Shown one piece after another: positions 37,231 to 47,621 of a stretch of DNA of 64,000 nt; the first letter of the stretch is position 1; each line of letters opens with the position of its first letter. Where the stretch lies: positions 79,845,689 to 79,909,688 of the forward strand of contig NC_134455.1 in assembly GCF_047948215.1 (NCBI RefSeq), read 5' to 3'. The position numbers and the translations under genes were made by a program. The notes beneath the pieces are model-generated. The model was not told where the DNA came from. It was given only the letters and a program-made list of their open reading frames with translations, and ran no database searches. Origin of the DNA: Lycorma delicatula (lineage: Eukaryota > Arthropoda > Insecta > Hemiptera > Fulgoridae).

Positions 37231-38310
37231 AAAAACCTAGCCACCGTACTCTGGTTGTTTCTTTATGATATACTTACGACATTTAAATCGAATGAATTGA
37301 AGAATATAAACTCCAAATTTAACATAAGTAAATTTATTTTAAAATCTATTTTTTTTTTGTAGTAACTAACGAATTATATTTAAATCAAGCATATTAATTT
37401 AATTTTAGTTTATGATTATTAATAAGGAACTTGACTCTTTATTTTCTCTTGCCTAATTCCATTACGTAATCGGAAATAAACGATTAATTTTTGATTGAAT
37501 GATTTAGTAACTTACTGAATTGTTAGATCACCGTATAATTTCACAGATTCCAGGTACGGAAAGTCGAAAAGTTTGAAGTAAACATCTTTTATGCTTTACA
37601 ACCCTATTAAAGTACACTTCTACGATGACAAAACAACAATGAAAAATGAAAATGAAATAAAAATTAAATAGTAATGTAAACAGTTAGTATTAAATTAGAA
37701 ACAGTTATTTTGTAATACGAGAGGGTTAAACTTGAGAAAGCGTCTTCTGGCGTGTTAAGTTTCAAATTAGGTTCTGTAAGGATATGAAACGCAGACACTA
37801 GAAAAAAGGAGAAATAAGGATTGGAGGATATGAAATTTGAGTAGGGAGAAGATTAAATTGATAACGTTAAAAATAAAGTAATAAGAAAAGAGGATGCATA
37901 TTTATTCAGAATAAACTAGCTGCATCATATCATGTGAGGATTTCTTAAGATAGTGCTACAAGGATAAGTAAAAGGTGCAAAGAGTGGCCGGAAAAGATAC
38001 AAATTTATGATATAAAACTGGATTATAAGGGAAACAGGGACTCTCAGGAAGTGAAACGTTTAGCTGTGAATAGGGGAAAATGGAGACGGATACAGTTCAA
38101 GGGATCTACCTCAGGGCAGATAACCGTATGATGTTGAATCCACTATAAGATTTTTTTAATATTAGTTTTCACGTTTGAAAGAGATGAACTTTCTTATAAT
38201 CGCCAAAACACGTTTCCAAATTATCATAATGAAATTTAAAAAATACTACGATGAAGTTTTACAATTAAGATTTAATTTTTTAAGCATTTGGCACCGTTGG
38301 TACTAATGTA
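37231..38310. other. AT-rich stretch, no gene seen
   Basis: 37730-38120 is purine-rich and G-richer, without a reading frame I recognise. Confidence 0.45.
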
Positions 38311-38796
38311 TTTTGTATAAAATAATATTTCCACTTACCAACAATTGTTTAATATAAGTATCCGAGCGCTTTGAGAGTCATTTCTCCATCATCAGGGATT
38401 ATTTGAAGTTAATAATTTAATATTCATGTATATAATTTTTTATGTATAATTATAATCAAACTGAAGTTAAACTTGTTACGTTCATAATAGTCAACTGCTA
38501 ATTAATAAAATAAATTATACGTTAATAAAAATGTAACGTCATGTCCGTAAGATAATTCTGAATATTATGTTACATTTCTATTAACGTATAACTTATTTTA
38601 TTAATTCACAATCGACTATTACGAACGTAACAAGTTTAACTTCAATTTAATTATAATTATACATAAAAAAATTATATCCATGAATATTAAGTTAACAACT
38701 TTATATAATCCCTGATGATGGAGAAGTGACTCCGAAAGCGCTTGGATACTTACATAAAAAAATTGTTGGTAAGTGGAAATATTATTTTATACAAAA
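38311..38796. mobile_element. 486-bp foldback element carrying hammerhead-like motifs
   Basis: The left arm (38311-38537) and right arm (38569-38796) are near-identical inverted repeats of about 227 bp around a 31-base loop. Each arm contains CCTGATGATGGAGAA and an AGCGCT block about 85-100 bp from its outer end, facing outward. In the right arm, CTGATGA, a GGAG/CTCC stem and GAAA resemble a hammerhead ribozyme core. Penelope-like retroelements are known to carry hammerheads in their terminal repeats and often show inverted-repeat ends, so this may be a paired, coding-less remnant of such an element. That link is inference. No reverse transcriptase is nearby. Confidence 0.7.
38712..38745 (+). 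other. Hammerhead-ribozyme-like motif
   Basis: CTGATGA (38712-38718), one extra T, stem GGAG/CTCC (38720-38723 with 38730-38733), then GAAA (38734-38737) and GCGCTTGG. The canonical core has no unpaired base between CUGAUGA and stem II, so the extra T is a mark against activity. The left arm version on the minus strand reads CAAA in place of GAAA and is probably inactive. Confidence 0.35.
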
Positions 38797-39052
38797 GTTC
38801 TACGAGGTAACGAGATATTTTTTCATATTCAACGTTGGTGTTCACTGACACAGAGGTAAGGGGTGAGCAAGTTCAAACTGAAACGAGCCGGCTCAAACTG
38901 CAGTTATTGGTGGTCACCTGTAACGCTGTTACCGTCATTGTTACTGCTAGTGCCACTGTATACGTTATAACTCTCGTCTATTGTTGTCAGCTATCAATTG
39001 TTCATGCTACAGTGGAACGACATTTCATTCTTTACAGTTATGTTTTTCTAAA

Positions 39053-40030
39053 ATGCCTTATTCGATCGAGGAAAGGATTGCTGTAATGGAAACTTATGCG
39101 CGTTTTGGTTTTGTTCAAGAAAAATCTCAAATTTTATCGAAAAAATTACCGAAGCTAGTATTGCAGCAAAGAATAGCATATAGGATTCGGCTACAAAACA
39201 ACGTCGATTTCAAAGACAAAACGAAATAGGCGACCTTTAGGACTCCAGAGGTCATAGCCGATATTAAAAAAAGAATTTCTGCCGGTCCAAAAAACCTAGT
39301 TATCATACGAAAGAGGTGTAAAATACACATCTTGCCGTAAGATTTTTCACGATTTAAATTTTAAACCGTATCGTGTAACAAGTGTGCGACAACTGAAGAG
39401 AACAGACAAACTGAAACGTCTTTAATTATTACGATTGGCTTCTCAAAATCATTGCCGACGGACAGATAGGTCTGATGTTGTATTTTATATCACATGAATG
39501 GTTTCACTTATTTGGACGTGGTAATTCGTACACCATTTATAGATGAATGAAAATCTTCAATAAATGTTTGACCCTTCACCATAAGAAGATTGGTGTATGG
39601 TGTAACGTTCTTGGTAATCATATAGCGGGGTCAATATGTTTTGACCGAACCGCCAACCACCAATACAGAAGTGTACCGAGAAATTTTCGAAAAATTATAC
39701 GCTCAGTTAACACATCTTCAAAAAAATTGCGGCTTTTTCCAACAACATGTTACACATCAAACGATTTATTAGCACGCGTTCATGCTGCTATCACCCTCCA
39801 CATTCCTCAGATTTGTCTACTGCGATATTTTCCTTTGGAACTATTTCAAGGATAGAGTTTATGATCAAGTCTCCACGCAATAGATGAACAGAAGGCAAAA
39901 ATTCAGCAAAAAATCAACGACATTAACCTGACAACAGCGTTTTTCAATCAGGTATGACCTCTAGCACAAACGTGGACATCTGCACTGAGCTCGTTTAGAA
40001 CATATTTTTTATAAATATGGTAAATCTGTA
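39053..40030 (+). pseudogene. Tc1/mariner-type transposase remnant (third family)
   Basis: It starts MPYSIEERIAVMETYARFGF. Later blocks are RTPEVIADIKKRISAGPKN (about 39240-39290) and KIGVWCNVLGNHIAGSICF (39584-39640). The third catalytic block CDIFLWNYFKDRVYD (about 39820-39865) still carries Asp. The first catalytic site reads HEWFHL, with His in place of Asp, and the second reads QQHVTHQT, again without Asp. Many stops and frameshifts are present. The closest relative in this window by motif style is the transposase at 20-21 kb. No terminal inverted repeats could be matched, and the left side abuts the foldback. Confidence 0.75.
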
Positions 40031-41344
40031 AACGTTTGCTAATGTAAATACAAAATTTAATTTAATTTACGTATCCATTCTTTCATTTGATTAATAAAAC
40101 GTTACATGTCGAATCATATTAAGAAATTTTAAAAGAAGTACGAAAGTTCATAACATTCTGTACAAAATTTAATATTTTTTTTGATCGTATCCTAATTTAT
40201 AAGTATATTATTTATTTATTCAACAAAAATATATTTTCTATGAGATGTAGTAAAACAAATTTTAATAACAATAAAAATGTATTATTTTTGACGAATTTTA
40301 CAACCTACTCGCTATTATTAAAATAAACTTAAGATGTCCGAAAACTATTATAATCCAGCAATCTACTGTTTAGAATGAATAAAAAGATTTGTTTTATTTT
40401 ACTTTTGACATAAAATTCTTTAAAAAAAACAAACTTTTTATTAGTGCTTGCTTACACGTACAGAACATGCTTTATATACAATAGAAAGCAGTAAGAAAGG
40501 AGGTAGCGTGATATAAAGCTGGAGCTTTATATATTGTATGCTACTGCCCAGGAATGATTATACACTGCAAGAGGGGATATGGACGATTATGAACAATATC
40601 TTGTCTGTGTGCATAAGGCTAAGTCAAGGTGATAAATTTTTAATTGGAGGTTGGACAGAACGTGCCTGCGGTGCAGAGGGGAGAGGATTATTAGAACAAA
40701 CAGTATTCATCGCATAAGCTGCCCCCTTGAACTTCCCGTCCGATAGTACCCTACTGCTACCTGTATTGTAATATTACAATTTTTAACGTAACTACAAAAT
40801 TCATACGTTAACACAATAGGAATAGTCAAGTTAAAGTTCTGACAATAGTTAGATTAAATAAAATTCCCCGAAATAATAATACAGTTCGGTTTGCCAACAA
40901 ACCTCATGCATAGTCTATCACGATTCAATAAAAATTTCTCTTTAAAATACGTTATAATTGAAAAACACCTCATACCAACAAAAACGATTGAGCGCTTTCG
41001 GCTGTTCTCGCCATCATCACGTGTATAAAATTTTAAAATGAATCAAAAATACGACATCATATTAAACGTTTGGTTCCGATTTATCAGAATATTAAAATAA
41101 AATTACTAAGTTATAAATGAAATAAACACTGTTACCACCTAAATCGAATACATGTCCTTAGTACAAACTAATATTTTCTATTTAATTATCTATAAAAAAC
41201 ATCTTCAAATACCAATTATACATAAAGCAACGGATTAATGTAAAAACCAACATGATATCTTTTCAAATTTATTAACTGTATGTTTAAATTCTATATCCTT
41301 AAGTTCAACAGAGATTTTTTTTTACTAATTTTTAAGCACCTGAA
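40031..41344. other. AT-rich stretch with one stem-loop motif and a weak exon-like patch
   Basis: 40552-40628 (plus) is bracketed by TGCCCAG and GTGATA. It has one open frame (LQEGIWTIMNNILS) but weak splice context. 40990-41021 holds a second hammerhead-like motif (listed separately). Otherwise nothing is recognised. Confidence 0.35.
40990..41021 (-). other. Hammerhead-like stem-loop, solitary copy
   Basis: The minus strand reads CGTGATGATGGCGAGAACAG then CCGAAAGCGCTC, with TTGTTGGTA about 15 bases later, the same order as in the foldback arms. The stem is GGC/GCC here and GGAG/CTCC in the foldback, so the pairing is kept while the bases differ. Confidence 0.45.
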
Positions 41345-42020
41345 AGCGATCAAACGTGTGTATGTTCGGTGTCGACCTATAATCACCATATATTTCCATA
41401 ACTATAGGACCGATTTTGACCAAACTTGGTCAACCCTACTTCTATATATGGGGAGCTGATGCCATTAAAGTTTCCAACTTAAAAGATCAAGGGGGTGAGG
41501 CTGTAGAGCAAGGTCACGCTCAGAATCTCGAGATTTCGCCTACGTAAGGTCTTATTTTTCTTAAGGTACATTTTTAACAATTAAAAAAATCATTTTTACA
41601 AAAAACTTTTTTAGAAAATTGCACCCCCACCCCAAAAAATGCTCTAAAAAACTAGTGGTTAAGTGGGTATACGCGTCCACAATACCCCCTCTTACCACAA
41701 GGAGCGCTAGTGTTAGCACTAACGGAACAGCTGCTGTAGTCATCTGCGTTGTGACGTCACAGGTGAGCGGTAGAACTAAATAAATAAATTATATTTAAAG
41801 TGTAAAAATGTATTTGGAGGGCCGATAGTGCCATCATACCCGCGCGAACGAAATACGGTATGCGCGCGCGCTTTAGTTAGAATCATTGAATAAAAACAAA
41901 AAAATTTATATTTAAATAAAATTATAAAATTTTTAATAAACTGTGTGCATGTGTGTGAAAGCCGTGCATGAGAAAAAAATCAGCGTGACGGGAAAGTCCT
42001 ACAACTGTGTTATCAGCTTT
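41345..42020 (-). mobile_element. Non-autonomous DNA element, copy B
   Basis: The reverse complement matches copy A (36537-37230) at roughly 70-80 % by eye. Shared blocks include CGCTCACCTGTGACGTCACA, GACCAAGTTTGGTCAAAATC and CGTGACGGGAAAGTCC at its right side. The end corresponding to copy A's right terminus (about 160 bp) is missing or replaced. The minus-strand 60-codon reading at 41561-41743 is inside it and not convincing. Confidence 0.65.
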
Positions 42021-43734
42021 TTTTTTAGAGATGGTTAAAAGAAAAGACCGAATTATAGACCAAGCGAATCGAGATCTTACAATAATTAGACATTTTAACA
42101 TTTTAATCTTAAATAAAAGTAGAATAGAGTCATAATTCAGATATATACGATGTCCCTGATTATAATAGTGATTATGGTAATGTTAATATACAGTAAGAAT
42201 TTTTTCTGCTGACCAACTTGTTACTATAATTACGATTTTTTCCATTTCCATCTCCATTTCCATCCACGACATTTCCATTTTTAATTTAATCATTAAATAT
42301 TGTAGTAGAGCTCAAACTGTTCAGTTCAGTATAAAGTGAGCTAAGTCTAATGTTCATAAAATGAACATTAGACAGTTTAGTCAGTACAAATTTCATAGCC
42401 AAATTTTAGTTACTAACAGGAAAACAGACTGAAAAATTTAAGAAAACTATGAAATGGGAGATAAGCGGTAATTATAAAAATAAAAAACCACACAAATAAA
42501 TGCAAAAACATGATTAAAATACTGAAGAAAGGATATGAATAACGGTTATCTCGTAAATCCAGATGTTAGAGGGGGGTATGTGCGTCTGGTGAGTCCTAAT
42601 CTTTTTGCGTCATCATCATCATGAGCCAAATATGTCTAATGTTAAACATTATGCTAGATTTATTTCATCTACAAATATATATACTGTACTGTTTACTGTC
42701 ATAAACCACACACACATAAACCACATCTACACTTGAAATATTTGTTAAAAAAAAATTAATATATCATCTATGACCGACAATAAACAGCTAGTATATAAAT
42801 TGTAATGTAAAAATATTTTTTCCCTATTTCATTTACATTTTAATGCGTTGTACAGTTAAGGTAACAAAAGAACATGTCTTGATTACCTTTGTATTTAAAA
42901 AAAAGGTTATAAAAAAGAAAAATTCATTAAAAAAAAAAATTTTTTTTAATTTTTATAAAGAGGTAAGATAAATAATAATACAAAAAAATTCATGATAATT
43001 TTTTTCAGAAATAAATAGGAATGAAATTATAAGTGACAAAAACAGAGCAACCGTAACTTAATTTAACCGAGCCACAGTTCATGAATAAATCGCCTCCATT
43101 CCTTTTTATGACTACTCCATAAAAAAGGCCAATAATAAAAAAAAATAATTTTTATGGAAAAAAATGATTTGTTATAAAAAGAATTTTAATCCTTTTATGC
43201 CGCTTTAGCGAAAATTATGAATTACGTATGTACTCGTATTTTAAATAAAATCAGTGAAATTTAGACAAAAAAACACGTTTCAAAATTTGTCTATAATTTG
43301 ACAGATTGTTGTTCAGAAACGAGATAAAAACTACATAAAAAAAGTTATGTTTCTTAAATATGTCATTTTGTTTTCAGTAATCACATAAATAAAGCTTTAA
43401 ATTAGGTTTTAAAAACGAAACAAAGAGGGGAATAATTTCCAAACGTTGTATGTAAATTAATTTTTGCTTTGTAGCAACCAAACAAAAAACTGGATTTTGA
43501 AGGAAATTTTACAGCTCTTGTTTTTATAACCCTTAATTTTTGAATATTGGAAAAAATCCATTTCCCTAAAACTAAGACTCTTGTTCAAGCTGGTTCACTA
43601 TTTCCTGGAAAAAAAAAGAACAATCACACCAATTTATATAACTTCACCGAGTTTTCCTTCCTCCCCCCTCCACGAATAGTTTACCTTTGAACACGTTAGA
43701 TCATTAATTTATTTGCGGTTATTTTATTTTCTGT
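42021..43734. other. AT-rich stretch, no gene seen
   Basis: Contains a perfect 13-bp hairpin at 42345-42373 (GTCTAATGTTCAT, loop AAA). Nothing else recognised. Confidence 0.5.
42345..42373. repeat. Perfect 13-bp hairpin
   Basis: GTCTAATGTTCAT, loop AAA, ATGAACATTAGAC. It stands alone; no surrounding element was found. Confidence 0.75.
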
Positions 43735-44335
43735 TTATCAACCTGCCCAGTAACTCTTCATTCCTTTTGATAACTCTTTACTTCGTTCTTCAGAAAGTTC
43801 AGCTCTGTTCTTGAGTTTTGGTGTTTCTTGGAACCTTTTATTTTTATCCTTTAACATTCACTTTAAAATGTCTCTTTCTCTTATAAATTCATCAGTTCTT
43901 CTAGGTCTTCTTGGACTTGTGTGACCGTTTACCTTAAGTTTTTTTTTTTACTTTAGAAGAAATCAAGAATTTGTTTGTTGATCTACTGTTATTCATTCTA
44001 AATAAATAGTAGTAAAACGCAATTCGTCTTCTTATCGTACCTGACGTTTTTCAATTTTAGTATAAAGTTTGTTATTTGGAATTAATTTTACCTGATTATT
44101 CTAAATTTAGAACTCACAAACTTTTCTTTCTTTTTCTTCTAAACCTTTTAGTACACCTTTGTTGTATAGTCCTTGGGTTTCTGCCGCATAGATTGCTTGC
44201 GGTTTCACCACGGTTTTACAGTGTCGAAATTTTTAGTTCCATAAAAGACTGTTTGTTATATGTGTATTTCGATAGCTGGGAAGTTAATTCCATTTTATTA
44301 GGTCTAACTTTTAACGCTTTTTTATGTAAAGAATT
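43735..44335 (-). pseudogene. C-terminal fragment of a second LINE type
   Basis: The minus strand reads KTVVKPQAIYAAETQGL (44165-44215), then GLEEKERKV. Further on it reads DEFIRERDI and ERSKELSKGMKSYWAG at 43740-43785. The YA-E-T motif followed by an ERK block and a basic tail with YWA is the usual end of many LINE ORF2 proteins lacking RNase H. Frames shift several times and the RT core is absent, so it is a short, 5'-truncated old insertion. Confidence 0.6.
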
Positions 44336-44340
44336 TTAAC

Positions 44341-47166
44341 TTTTCCATTCTCAGAGATATTTGAAATGATCCAATTTCACTATTTTTTTATCATTTATAC
44401 TAAGTAAATTTAACACGGTCAAAATTTTCTTCCTTTTTATTAATACATTAAAACTATTTTTATTACTAAATACGAATTACTGTACACCTGTAGTTAAAAC
44501 GTCTAGCTTGCATAAAGACCTTTTACACCGTAGATCAAATTAAAAAATATTTTCTCTCTTTTTTTTTTATATGCTTCCTATAATCTTGTTCATATTAGAT
44601 GAGAATTACTATTCTAAAATATTTAATCGAAGAAAAAACTATATAATTGTATTTGGGTGTACAACAAGGGCATAAAAATAAAGTATCAACAATTAACAAT
44701 TAACAATAACGTAAAAAGCGGAGATAAAAACTAATATACCTTTGAAGCCAGTTTCAGGTTCTCTATTTCTTGTACATGCCTCTGTAGGTGAATCCATCTC
44801 CATTCCAGTCGGTTCGTCTGCCTAAATGAAAACAGCAACAAATACATAGATGAAAATAAAACAAGATAACACAGCTATTACATTTTATTAATATACGGGG
44901 AATCGATAAACATGCAAAGTAAGTCGGGTTTTTCGTCCTTATATACTTTTCAAATCGATACAATTATATGCACATTAAATGGTTTACGGAAACATAACAT
45001 GACGGTAAATCAAATAATTATCTACTTTTCGGTTTACTTAGGCTTGAATAAAAATGAAAAGTAGCAAAAACAATCACAGATTTACACATTTGTTTTGGTT
45101 TTTGAATCGTGAAAATACATCAGATAATTTTACTACTAATTTAAAAAATCTGTCATACTTCAATTTTAAAACAACAGACTACACTTACAACTATTTGGTT
45201 TATCAGAATGTAATAATTTCTTGCCCGGTTTCTCGCCGAATAAACCGTGTAAGAAAGAAAGATCATTTACTAGATCTTTTCTTATAATACAAAATCACGA
45301 TTTACAGACATAAACAACTTTCTAGCAGGAAAGAAAATATATTTGGAAACTATTTAAAAACGTAGGGTCTTCTTCAAGAAGTATGTTGTAAATAATATGT
45401 GGAATGTAACATAGCCCAAACAATTAATTAGCACTCAGTTTTTCAAACGGTTCAAAATTAAAGAAGTAAACTTTTTTTGATGTATCCTCTTTCCCAGGCG
45501 TATATTCTCATTAGGTACGAGTAGCTAGATTTTCGTTATACTAAGGTCACGGAATTGGACTAAGAGAATTAGTAGCTGCTCGAATTATTGAAAATCTGAG
45601 ATTAATTATAAATTAAAAATAAATACAAAAATTCTGTCAAATACGTTCTAGTGCCTTTTAACACCATATTTAGTTATTAAAGAAATTAATAGCAAGATAT
45701 GACGTATTATTTCAGTTAAATAACTATCAAAAATGTTTTACTTTCAACAAAAATATACATACATTTTTCACACATGTCATTGTGAATTTTGATAAGAGAT
45801 AATGTTGGTAGTTTTAAATAACCATTTATATAGAATAATTCACGAAGAATGTAACTAATTTTGGTGAAAATATATATAAGAAATTTCATACTTGTTTTTC
45901 TTTTTTTTTAAATATGATTGTTCATTTTTCTAAAGTTATTAATTCTTTTGTTTTGATATGTTTTGTTTTTAATAACGTCAAAATTATTACCTTTGTAATT
46001 TAGGGCCTAATGGATCTATTCATATTATTTTACTCAAAATCAACTTCTCTATGAAAATTTTTATAATGTTTATTACCTATTTAATAAACTTATTTTACGC
46101 AAACATAAAATATGATTTTCGATCCCGATCTTTTTTCTTTCACTCCGGATTTCTAAAAAAAAAGTAACAAAAATATTACACTGAAATTTAATAATTTTTT
46201 CAATATTTCAGGTCAAATTTTATATAAAACTAAATTTTTCCCTTAATCTGGGTCTACATTAGGCCGGCTTAATTTTATCGAAGACCAGAAATCAGGGCAA
46301 AATCTTTCGCCAGTCAACACTCGCTAACAAAATATTTCCAAACTTGTCTGTATGAGGTTTCTTTTTTTCATCAATAGAACATATCCTGAAAGTTTTTAAA
46401 TTCTTGTGAATCACTCTGTATGTAGGTTTAGTGTAAAATTAATATAAAAAAATATCATATCCTTTAGTTACCATATCATTAGGCATAAATATATCACATT
46501 ATACAGGTATATGAAATTATTGTCGATAGTAAAATGTAGTAATAATATTAAAATCATACATTTTTTTTTACAATTTTAAATGACACCGCAATTGATAATT
46601 TTCATTTATATGATTCAGGAAAGATTCAGCAGATCATAGAGATGAAATGATAAACAGTATTTTGGATAATGAATTAACAGTTTTAAAAATACGTTTTAAT
46701 TGGAATAAACAAAAAAAAGCACCAAATGGTGTCTATTGGTGATAGGTGAGACTATATAGTAAAAGAGAAAAGGCGGCAGACCGAGGAAGATGAATCTCAC
46801 TCATTACTGGTGAATGCTATTAACTCAAAATGTCTTCATTAAGAGAATATACCAAACGGACCATATTCTTTTCTTAAAAAAGAAACCATAGCAACAAAAT
46901 TATTTACAAATAGGCGACGGTCTACTGGATAAAAAGGAGGAAAAAATAATACCCTACTGCAACTGTATGTCTTGAATTACTACTATGTCTGAGTAAAAGG
47001 AAGAATCACCATATGTTACAAATTAAATGAATGAACTTTATTATTACTATTATAATTATTATGGAAAAAAACGAAATCAATCTTAATCATTAATACACCG
47101 CTATTAACAAAGGGACATTTATCATATTTAATGGAAATTTTTATCGTAATTTCGTAACATTCCTAA
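44341..47166. other. AT-rich stretch around the candidate exon
   Basis: Apart from 44740-44821 I see no gene, repeat family or RNA gene. If the exon is real, much of this is intron. Confidence 0.4.
44740..44821 (-). CDS. Candidate internal exon of a host gene
   Basis: On the minus strand a good acceptor (TGTTGCTGTTTTCATTTAG followed by G) precedes 82 bp that end in TCAAAG before a donor GTATAT. The exon is much less AT-rich than its flanks. Read from its second base it is fully open, RLEWRWIHLQRHVQEIENLK near the middle, with regularly spaced Leu/Ile/Val as in a coiled coil. A second frame is also open (GMEMDSPTEACTRNREPE). The protein is not identified. The W-x-W with a following helix faintly recalls a region of the NSL-complex subunit KANSL1, but I cannot verify this. 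No neighbouring exon was found in the window. Confidence 0.4.
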
Positions 47167-47428
47167 TTTTTTTTTTTTGGGGGGGGGGGGCGAAAAACGT
47201 TTTTTTTACGTTATCGTCGCCAGGAAAACAAAAATACAAAAACAAAGTATAAAATCTAATAGGAAACAAAAACTAAAACAGAATAAAAACTTAAACTAAA
47301 ATATTAAACACAAAAATGTACAATTACTATCCCAGCTAACAAACTAAAAAATTAATTATAACTACTATGACAGATGATCACTTAAAAAATAAATAATATA
47401 TTTAAAAAACTACATATATATACATATA

Positions 47429-47621
47429 TAAATTTATTTTAGTTATATATATATATATACTGTCTTTTTCCTGTTTAGCCTCCGGTAACTACCGTTCAGA
47501 TAATACTTCAGAGGATGAATGAGGATGATATGTATGAGTGTAAATGAAGTGTAGTCTTGTACATTCTCAGTTCGACCATTCCTGAGATGTGTATATATAT
47601 ATATATACTAAAATAAATTTA
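47429..47621. repeat. Inverted repeat TAAATTTATTTTAGT-(TA)n flanking a SINE fragment
   Basis: The left copy (47429-47460) and right copy (47591-47621) are near-exact reverse complements of about 31 bp and both end inward in (TA)n-C. Between them lies a truncated type 1 SINE. It lies in the 3' UTR of LINE copy 2. Confidence 0.75.
47471..47592 (-). mobile_element. tRNA-derived SINE, type 1 (tail half only)
   Basis: CTGTTTAGCCTCCGG through CCATTCCTGAGATGTGT matches the 3' half of the copies at 18815 and 31018. The tRNA-like head is missing and the break point coincides with the (TA)n of the flanking inverted repeat. Confidence 0.8.

Noticed and set aside
40552..40628. Exon-like patch between CAG and GT
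   Set aside because: The pyrimidine tract is poor and a 25-codon open frame is expected by chance. Kept only as a note in the gap entry.
41561..41743. 60-codon minus-strand frame
   Set aside because: It lies within the non-autonomous repeat copy B and its counterpart in copy A is not preserved as a frame.
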